Part shown: positions 58,356 through 64,000 of the stretch, piece after piece
Layout: each line of letters opens with the position of its first letter
Numbering within the stretch: the first letter of the stretch is position 1
Notes under the pieces: generated by a model
Databases searched by the model: none
The model's input: the letters and a program-made list of their open reading frames with translations, nothing else
Told to the model about the DNA's origin: nothing
Position numbers and translations under genes: made by a program
Assembly: GCF_023555415.1 (NCBI RefSeq)
Contig: NZ_JAKRYL010000002.1
Span: forward strand, 270,847-334,846
DNA from: Halalkalibacter alkaliphilus
GTDB taxonomy: Bacteria; Bacillota; Bacilli; Bacillales; Bacillaceae_D
DNA: 64,000 bases
Reading direction: 5' to 3'

Positions 58356-59489
58356 ATGATTAGTACAAACGTAGACTTATCCGCAGAGATGAAAAGCAAT
58401 CATCTGACAGCCGAGTTCACTGAACATGAGATGAAAATGCTCAGTAAATTTTCTGAGCTTGTCTATTATAAAAAAGGCGACTTCATCATAAAAGAAGGAG
58501 AGCCGAATTCGTTTTTATATATAATAAAAAGCGGCATGGTTCAACTGTTCAAAGGAGACAAAAGCCTCGTTTATAAAGACGGAGCTATGTTTGGCGATCG
58601 TACTTTCTTTGATGAATCGCAGCAGCAAACAGAAACGGTTATCTCTCAAGGTCCGACTTCAGTTATTAAAATCAATGTCGCAATGCTCTTTGCGGCAGAT
58701 CGATATAAAGATCTTCAAGTACGGCTGCTTAGTAAGGTGGCGTCTCAATTATCGACCGAATTAGAGCAAAGAAATGAGCGAGAAAGAAAATCGTATAAAG
58801 CATTAGGGATGTTAACAACCAATTTATTAACAGTAACATCTATTTATACGCTCTTATTAATTTCACTTACCGTATTTGTTGAAGCAGTAGGTGTGTCCAC
58901 CTATGTTGATATTAGTATCATAATCATTTTTGCATTAGTTATGGTAATAATTATGAAAAAAAGTGGCTATTCGTTTGAATCATTTGGCGTAACGACGAAA
59001 AATTGGAAGCGGCATAGTAAAGAAGCCATACTATTGACACTCCCTGTTTTATTCTTTTTCTTGATTTTAAAGTGGGGGTTAATTACATTTATACCTGCGT
59101 TTTCTCACATTCCTTTGTTTAACATAGAAGCAACGTTTGCAGACATCGGATTTTCGTATTCCGTGTTCGCATTTTCTGTAGTAGTCTATATATTGTTTTC
59201 TGTTGTCCAAGAGTTTATTGCAAGAGCAGGATTGCAATCTGCATTGTACAAGTTTCTTCCTTATACAAAAAGGAAAGTTTTAATATCGATCTTGTTATCA
59301 AATTTATTGTTTGCGATGGCACATTCGCATATAAATATTTGGTTTGCCCTGACGGCTTTTCTACCTGGTCTGTATTGGGGATGGATGTTTGCTCGCCAAC
59401 GCTCTCTTGTGGGAGTTTCTATCTCTCATATGATGATCGGGATCTGGGTGTTATTTATTTTAGGTTTTACAGAATTCCTAACTTTGTAA
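58356..59489 (+). CDS. Cyclic-nucleotide-binding domain fused to CPBP (CAAX protease-like) membrane domain
   Basis: A 377-residue fusion. Residues about 15-145 form a cNMP-binding beta roll: YYKKGDFIIKEGEPNSFLYIIKSGMVQLF and GAMFGDRTFF. Then come about eight helices of the CPBP/Rce1 type. Motif 1 reads QEFIAR (285-290), so the first Glu of EExxxR is Gln; motif 2 is FAMAH (His323); motif 3 is HMMIG (His358), lacking the usual Asn. With the catalytic Glu pair broken, protease activity is doubtful and a sensing role is possible. Typical cNMP phosphate-binding Arg is not obvious, so the ligand is unknown. Confidence 0.78.
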   Translation: MISTNVDLSAEMKSNHLTAEFTEHEMKMLSKFSELVYYKKGDFIIKEGEPNSFLYIIKSGMVQLFKGDKSLVYKDGAMFGDRTFFDESQQQTETVISQGPTSVIKINVAMLFAADRYKDLQVRLLSKVASQLSTELEQRNERERKSYKALGMLTTNLLTVTSIYTLLLISLTVFVEAVGVSTYVDISIIIIFALVMVIIMKKSGYSFESFGVTTKNWKRHSKEAILLTLPVLFFFLILKWGLITFIPAFSHIPLFNIEATFADIGFSYSVFAFSVVVYILFSVVQEFIARAGLQSALYKFLPYTKRKVLISILLSNLLFAMAHSHINIWFALTAFLPGLYWGWMFARQRSLVGVSISHMMIGIWVLFILGFTEFLTL

Positions 59490-59549
59490 AAAATCACTTA
59501 GCTAGGTATTGAGCAAGTTAAAAATGCAGCCACTATATTCACTTCTTAA

Positions 59550-59598
59550 GGGGGGTACCAAAAGGTCAAAGCTCGACCTTTATCGGTACAGCCCTTTT
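59550..59598 (+). terminator. Imperfect AAAAGGTC-type hairpin with T-run
   Basis: GGGGTACCAAAAGGTC and GACCTTTATCGGTAC pair with interruptions around AAAGCTC and are followed by CCCTTTTGCTTTTC. It is the diverged member of the hairpin family in this window. Confidence 0.65.
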
Positions 59599-59659
59599 GC
59601 TTTTCATTTTTTGTGAAACTAGGTACCCTGATTGTAGAAACAGTGAAGGGAGAAATTTG

Positions 59660-59935
59660 ATGTTAGTACATTATCAGGCAATCGTTCATGGAAGGGTTCA
59701 AGGAGTTGGGTTTCGTTATTTTACTCAGCATGAAGCTTTGAAGCACAACATTAAAGGGACTGTTCAAAATTTAGAAAATGGATCGGTTAAGATCGATGCA
59801 GAGGGCTCTAGGGAGGACATGTCAGCATTTATTCAAGCGGTGAAAAAGGGTCCTATGTTTTCTAAAGTGACAGATGTTGAGTTACACGAACAAGAAGAAA
59901 CAAAGCAGTATACATCCTTCTCAATTGTCTACTAA
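59660..59935 (+). CDS. acyP: Acylphosphatase
   Basis: A 91-residue enzyme that hydrolyses carboxyl-phosphate bonds. ATG 59660 follows AAGGGAG; the longer frame from 59597 runs through a terminator. HGRVQGVGFRYFTQHEAL contains the signature G-R-V-Q-G-V-G-F-R with the phosphate-binding Arg, and GTVQNLENGSVKIDAEG holds the catalytic Asn. Length and motif order are those of the family. It stands alone. Confidence 0.93.
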   Translation: MLVHYQAIVHGRVQGVGFRYFTQHEALKHNIKGTVQNLENGSVKIDAEGSREDMSAFIQAVKKGPMFSKVTDVELHEQEETKQYTSFSIVY

Positions 59936-60012
59936 ACCGAGAATATTGAATGATTTTTTTACATGATTGAGATACTAACACAATCGAATTTTTTATGTAG
60001 GTGTTGGTGTAG

Positions 60013-61431
60013 ATGTTAAAGAAACTTTTTTTAGTTTTGTTTGTCGTTCTCATTATTACCGTTGTTCCGTATACGGTGTATGGGTTATACAAACCTCTTC
60101 CTGAAGGGGTCTCGTATGAAGGAAATGTGCATCATGTAACGAATGTAGAATTTTTATCTGATTTGACTTATGAAAAAGATGGAGAATTAGTACGTGATCA
60201 TCACATTTTTGAGCGTGTGATTGAAATGATTGAGGAAGCGGAAAATTTTATCGTGTTTGATATGTTTTTGTTTAATGACAAGTACGATGAAGATAAGGAA
60301 TACCCGGACATTACGGATCGGATTACAAAAGCATTAATTAAGAAAAAAGAAGAATCTCCAGATCTTGAAATTACTTTTATTACGGATGAAATTAATACGA
60401 CTTATCGTTCTCATCCTTCTAAACATTTAAGCGCTCTTGAGGATCATGGTATCGATGTCATTTTAACAAATTTAACGCCGCTTAGAGACGCGAATCCGAT
60501 CTATTCAGGTTTTTGGCGAGCTTTTTTACATGTGTTTGGACGTGAAGGCGAAGGGTGGATTCAAAATCCGTTTAGTGACAATGGACCAAAAGTGACCTTA
60601 GGTTCATACCTGAAAATGTTAAACTTGAAAGGAAATCACAGGAAAGTGATGACAACGGATAAAAGAGCGATGATTACGTCAGCTAACCCCCATGATGCAA
60701 GTGGCTATAACTCTAATATTGCCTTTGTTGTGGAAGGGAATATCATTGATGATATTTTACAATCAGAACAAGCTGTTGCAAACTTTTCAGGAGGAAAGAA
60801 ATTACCTGATTTCACTGAAAATAAACAGGAGACAGGAGATATTTCTATTCAATTGCTAACCGAAGGGAAAACAAGGTCGCATCTCCTTGCAGAGATTCAG
60901 CAGACTAAAGCGGAAGACTGCATTTATATTGGGATGTTTAACTTTGCTGATAGTGGGGTCGTAAAAGAGCTAGTCGCAGCATCCGAGCGCGGTGTAGATG
61001 TTCAAATGATCTTAGATCCAAATGAAACGGTATTCGGAAATGAGAATATTGGTATCCCTAATAGGCCAGTCGCCTATGATTTAGAAGAGTATGGAAATGG
61101 CAACCTAAATATAAAATGGTATAACACCCATGATGAGCAGTATCATTCAAAGATCATATTGATTGAAAGGGATGAAATGAGTACGATCATTGGCGGGTCA
61201 GCTAATTTTACAAGAAGAAATTTAGATGATTTTAATCTGGACACTTCTTTAAAAATTGAAGCGTCCAATGATAAAGAGATTGTACAAGAAGTGAGTCATT
61301 ACTTTAAGAAACTGTGGAACAATGAAGAAACCACCTACACAGTTACAGTAGATGAATATTTAGAAGACTTCTCTGAATACAAAAAATATTTATTTCGTCT
61401 ACAAAAAAAGACAGGATTAACGACGTTTTAA
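60013..61431 (+). CDS. Phospholipase D family protein, membrane-anchored
   Basis: A 472-residue protein. One N-terminal helix (LFLVLFVVLIITVVPYTVYG) probably anchors it facing outward. Two HKD motifs follow: NHRKVMTTDKRAMITSANP (about residues 210-228) and YHSKIILIERDEMSTIIGGS (about 377-396), both with the Lys and Asp, so a full active site can form. This length and single anchor differ from the two-helix cardiolipin synthases. It may act on phospholipids as a phospholipase or transphosphatidylase. GTG-rich upstream sequence makes the ribosome-binding site unclear. Confidence 0.86.
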   Translation: MLKKLFLVLFVVLIITVVPYTVYGLYKPLPEGVSYEGNVHHVTNVEFLSDLTYEKDGELVRDHHIFERVIEMIEEAENFIVFDMFLFNDKYDEDKEYPDITDRITKALIKKKEESPDLEITFITDEINTTYRSHPSKHLSALEDHGIDVILTNLTPLRDANPIYSGFWRAFLHVFGREGEGWIQNPFSDNGPKVTLGSYLKMLNLKGNHRKVMTTDKRAMITSANPHDASGYNSNIAFVVEGNIIDDILQSEQAVANFSGGKKLPDFTENKQETGDISIQLLTEGKTRSHLLAEIQQTKAEDCIYIGMFNFADSGVVKELVAASERGVDVQMILDPNETVFGNENIGIPNRPVAYDLEEYGNGNLNIKWYNTHDEQYHSKIILIERDEMSTIIGGSANFTRRNLDDFNLDTSLKIEASNDKEIVQEVSHYFKKLWNNEETTYTVTVDEYLEDFSEYKKYLFRLQKKTGLTTF

Positions 61432-61453
61432 AGATAATATATATGAACTAGTG

Positions 61454-61508
61454 AGGTTGTTTCATAAGGGATTTGGCCTAGGGGTCAGAAACTGATTTGA
61501 GACAACCT
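61454..61508 (+). terminator. Hairpin after the phospholipase D-like gene
   Basis: AGGTTGTTTCA (61454-61464) pairs with TGAGACAACCT (61498-61508) with one G-U, followed by TTCTAG. The long internal part is GGCC-rich. It is only loosely like the AAAAGGTC family. Confidence 0.55.
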
Positions 61509-61543
61509 TTCTAGTGTAACCAAAAAATACATTGAAAAAATCG

Positions 61544-61576
61544 CAGCATGTCCTTCAAAAATAAGAGGACATGCTG
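61544..61576 (+). terminator. Second hairpin upstream of fabH
   Basis: CAGCATGTCCT and AGGACATGCTG pair perfectly over 11 bases around an A-rich loop. It is followed by TAATATAG. It may insulate fabH from upstream transcription. Confidence 0.6.
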
Positions 61577-61597
61577 TAATATAGTTAATAGGAGATA

Positions 61598-61614
61598 TTA
61601 TGACCTAGTCATAA
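61598..61614. promoter_or_regulatory. FapR-like operator before fabH-fabF
   Basis: TTATGACCTAGTCATAA, a near-perfect 17-base palindrome with the ACCTAGT centre seen in FapR sites of Bacillus fatty acid operons. It stands 20 bases before the fabH start codon. FapR represses these genes and is released by malonyl-CoA. Confidence 0.72.
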
Positions 61615-61633
61615 TTAAAGTTAGGGTGATGAA

Positions 61634-62578
61634 ATGAAGCGTGTTGGTATCATCGGAATTGGTGCGTATGTTCCAGATAATATTGTAACAAATCGTGACT
61701 TAGAAAAACGTGTAGATACAACTGATGAATGGATACGAACTAGAACTGGAATAGAGGAACGTAGAATTGCATGTGATGATATTGATACGTCTCATATGGC
61801 AATTATGGCTGCAAAAGAGGCGATAAAAGATGCTGGAATTGAAGCTGAAGATATCGACTTAATCTTAGTAGCGACGGCAACTCCAGATTATTCGTTTCCA
61901 TCTGTAGCTTGTTTAGTTCAAGGTGCACTAGAAATTCAAAATGCAGCGGCAATGGACATTAGTGCGGCTTGTTCAGGATTTGTTTATGGAGTCGTGACAG
62001 GTCAACAGTTTGTTCAGAGTGGGACTTACAACAATGTTTTGGTTATCGGTAGTGAGAAATTCTCTAAAATCGTTGATTGGTCAGACCGAGATACGTGTGT
62101 GTTATTTGGTGATGGTGCTGGAGCTGTTGTATTGAGTACCGTTTCAGAACAAAGAGGTATTCTGGCAGTTGATTTAGGTGCTGATGGAAGTGGTTCGGAT
62201 CATTTATTGGTAGAAAAAGAATCGAACTATGTTGCAATGAATGGGAGAGAAGTATTTAAGTTTGCTGTAAGGCAAATGCCTGAATCTAGTTTGAACGTAG
62301 TAAAAAAGGCTGGTTTATCGAAAGAAGATGTGAATTTTCTAATACCGCACCAGGCCAATATGAGAATTATTGAAGCGGCTAGAGAACGGCTAGGACTTGA
62401 GAAAGGACGAGTCTCAACCACTGTTAGAGAACATGGAAATACATCAGCTGCGTCTATTCCATTGGCGCTATATTCAGAAATAAAAAATGGCAATATTCAT
62501 GATGATGATGTTATTGTCATGGTTGGTTTTGGTGGAGGTTTAACCTGGGGTTCATTCTGTTTAAAATGGGGAAGATAA
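61634..62578 (+). CDS. fabH: 3-Oxoacyl-[acyl-carrier-protein] synthase III (FabH)
   Basis: A 314-residue condensing enzyme that joins an acyl-CoA primer to malonyl-ACP to start each fatty acid. The catalytic triad is Cys113 in [11 protein letters not shown], His in [10 protein letters not shown] and Asn in [21 protein letters not shown] near residue 36 is the CoA-binding stretch. Bacilli use branched-chain primers, so iso and anteiso products are expected. It is followed by fabF after 24 bases, as in B. subtilis fabHA-fabF, and preceded by a FapR-like site. Confidence 0.96.
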   Translation: MKRVGIIGIGAYVPDNIVTNRDLEKRVDTTDEWIRTRTGIEERRIACDDIDTSHMAIMAAKEAIKDAGIEAEDIDLILVATATPDYSFPSVACLVQGALEIQNAAAMDISAACSGFVYGVVTGQQFVQSGTYNNVLVIGSEKFSKIVDWSDRDTCVLFGDGAGAVVLSTVSEQRGILAVDLGADGSGSDHLLVEKESNYVAMNGREVFKFAVRQMPESSLNVVKKAGLSKEDVNFLIPHQANMRIIEAARERLGLEKGRVSTTVREHGNTSAASIPLALYSEIKNGNIHDDDVIVMVGFGGGLTWGSFCLKWGR

Positions 62579-62602
62579 TACGGTTAAAAGGGGAGTAAGC
62601 AT

Positions 62603-63838
62603 ATGAAAAGACGCGTGGTTGTTACGGGAATTGGAGCAGTGACACCGTTAGGAAATGATGTTGTCACAACATGGAACAATGTAAAAAAAGGTGTTTCGGG
62701 TATTGGACCGATGACTAGAGTAGATTCAGACCAGTTTAACGTGAAAGTGGCTGGTGAGGTAAAAGAGTTTGTTCCATCTGAATTTATGGATGGCAAAGAA
62801 GCACGAAGAATGGCTCGTTTCACGCAATTTGCGATTGCAGCAAGTAAGATGGCTGTAAAGGACGCAGAATTACAAATTGGCGATAACATTGAAGCAGAGC
62901 GTGTAGGCGTATGGATCGGTTCTGGAATTGGTGGATTGGATGCGTTTGAAGAGCAACATAAACGCTTTTTAGATAAGGGACCAAAACGGGTGAGTCCTTT
63001 TATTATCCCTATGCTGATTCCTGATATGGCATCAGGAAGGGTGTCAATTGAGACAGGAGCGAAAGGAATTAATAATTGTTCAGTAACAGCCTGTGCTTCA
63101 GGCGCTAATTCCATTGGTGATGCATTTCGTGTCATTCAAAATGGTCAGGCTGACGCGATGATTACCGGTGGAACAGAAGCTGCAATTACAGATATGACGA
63201 TTGCTGGATTTGCTAATATGACGGCCTTATCTACAAATCCAGATCACAAGACAGCAAGTCGTCCGTTTGATAAAAACCGCGACGGCTTTGTGATTGCAGA
63301 AGGTTCAGGCGTTCTTATTTTAGAAGAATTAGAACATGCGCAAGCGCGTGGAGCGACGATTTATGGAGAGATCGTCGGTTACGGAGCAACTGGTGATGCT
63401 CATCACATTACCACTCCGGCACCTGAAGGAGAAGGTGGTCAACGAGCAATGAAATTCGCACTATCTGATAGTGGAATATCTCCAGAAGAAGTAGATTACA
63501 TTAACGCTCATGGGACAAGTACTTATTATAATGACCTATATGAAACAGCCGCTATTAAGGAAGTCTTTGGTGAACATGCCTATAAGCTTTCCATAAGTTC
63601 AACAAAATCAATGACTGGACACTTACTAGGGGCTGCTGGTGCAATTGAAGCGATTTTTTCATTGTTAGCAATGAGAGACGGGGTTGTTCCACCGACGATC
63701 AATTATGAAACGCCTGATGAAGAACTTGATTTAGACTATGTTCCAAACGTAGCGAAAGAAAAAGAAGTCAACGTTGTGTTCTCGAATTCGTTAGGGTTTG
63801 GCGGCCATAATGTAACATTGGCATTCAAGAAAATATAA
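62603..63838 (+). CDS. fabF: 3-Oxoacyl-[acyl-carrier-protein] synthase II (FabF)
   Basis: A 411-residue elongating condensing enzyme. The nucleophile is Cys164 in [15 protein letters not shown]; the two His are in [11 protein letters not shown] and [14 protein letters not shown]; the C-terminal [13 protein letters not shown] is also typical. It condenses malonyl-ACP with the growing acyl-ACP. AAAAGGGGAG stands before ATG. It is co-transcribed with fabH and closed by a terminator. Confidence 0.96.
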   Translation: MKRRVVVTGIGAVTPLGNDVVTTWNNVKKGVSGIGPMTRVDSDQFNVKVAGEVKEFVPSEFMDGKEARRMARFTQFAIAASKMAVKDAELQIGDNIEAERVGVWIGSGIGGLDAFEEQHKRFLDKGPKRVSPFIIPMLIPDMASGRVSIETGAKGINNCSVTACASGANSIGDAFRVIQNGQADAMITGGTEAAITDMTIAGFANMTALSTNPDHKTASRPFDKNRDGFVIAEGSGVLILEELEHAQARGATIYGEIVGYGATGDAHHITTPAPEGEGGQRAMKFALSDSGISPEEVDYINAHGTSTYYNDLYETAAIKEVFGEHAYKLSISSTKSMTGHLLGAAGAIEAIFSLLAMRDGVVPPTINYETPDEELDLDYVPNVAKEKEVNVVFSNSLGFGGHNVTLAFKKI

Positions 63839-63847
63839 TTTTTACCA

Positions 63848-63892
63848 GGGGTGTTTCAAAAGGTCTGTTTTGAAACACCCCCCTCTTTTTTT
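63848..63892 (+). terminator. Terminator after fabF (AAAAGGTC-type)
   Basis: GGGGTGTTTCAAAA (63848-63861) pairs perfectly with 63868-63881 around GGTCTG, followed by CCCTCTTTTTTT. The stem is the same as that at 31048, but the second half of the upper stem (GACC) is missing. Confidence 0.85.
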
Positions 63893-64000
63893 CTTAAAAA
63901 TGTCGTACTTGTAAGCAGAGCTGAATCGGTTATTTTCTAGGAATATGCCTGAAGATCCCCCATAAAATGTGAAAAAAACATACTAACATTAGTAGTGAAA

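Noticed and set aside
1..64000. CRISPR array, tRNA, rRNA, insertion sequence or prophage genes
   Set aside because: Looked for regular spaced repeats, cloverleaf-like segments, transposase motifs and phage genes; none was seen.

Overview
The window comes from a low-GC, endospore-forming member of the Bacillaceae. The evidence is an alpha/beta-type small acid-soluble spore protein, several coat-like proteins with sigma-K-like -10 elements, a Bacillus eps-type exopolysaccharide module, an MhqR-type quinone regulon and a FapR-like site before fabH-fabF. The species cannot be fixed from sequence alone. I saw no tRNA, rRNA, CRISPR array, transposase or integrase.

Layout. (1) 1-21389 is a surface polysaccharide locus on the + strand. 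It holds many family 4 and family 2 glycosyltransferases, an EpsG-like polymerase, an EpsL/EpsM/EpsN trio for an acetylated amino sugar on undecaprenyl phosphate, a TagD plus CDP-glycerol glycerophosphotransferase pair, a PglK-like ABC flippase and a small-molecule-kinase-like protein. Several transferases are clear tandem paralogs. (2) 21512-31091 is a lasso peptide cluster of the paeninodin type with an unusual order: cyclase C1, precursor A1, cyclase C2, precursor A2, HPr-kinase-like K, PqqD-like B1, protease B2, nucleotidyltransferase N, ABC exporter D. Neither precursor has been given a name here; A1 is only 44 codons long. Both precursors end in Ser, the residue the K enzyme is known to phosphorylate, and both cyclase leaders carry the same GTTCTTT...AAAGAAC palindrome twice.

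(3) 31118-44782 is mixed chromosomal backbone: a YkuE-like phosphoesterase, an orphan SinI-like antirepressor on the minus strand, an MhqR-type regulator with two quinone/flavin enzymes that share its operator, a maltose-O-acetyltransferase-like gene flanked by a 23-bp repeated palindrome, an S9 peptidase, a monooxygenase, NamA, a patatin lipase, a DUF3219 protein, a zinc alcohol dehydrogenase, SpeD and small spore genes.

(4) 44922-58025 looks like a spore-surface metal oxidation locus. mnxE and mnxF homologs precede a giant six-domain multicopper oxidase of the MnxG type (Mn(II) oxidase of marine Bacillus spores), followed by a two-domain Sm-like protein and a second full-length MnxG paralog. 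Around them lie further Sm-like coat proteins, one with a His/Cys/Arg-rich head, and a CopD-family membrane protein that could help supply copper. (5) 58356-63838 holds a cyclic-nucleotide-binding/CPBP membrane protein fusion, acylphosphatase, a phospholipase D family protein and fabH-fabF.

The strongest candidates for something undescribed are the two-precursor, two-cyclase lasso cluster and the tandem MnxG locus with its satellite Sm-like proteins. A family of long hairpins sharing an AAAAGGTC core closes several of the transcription units.
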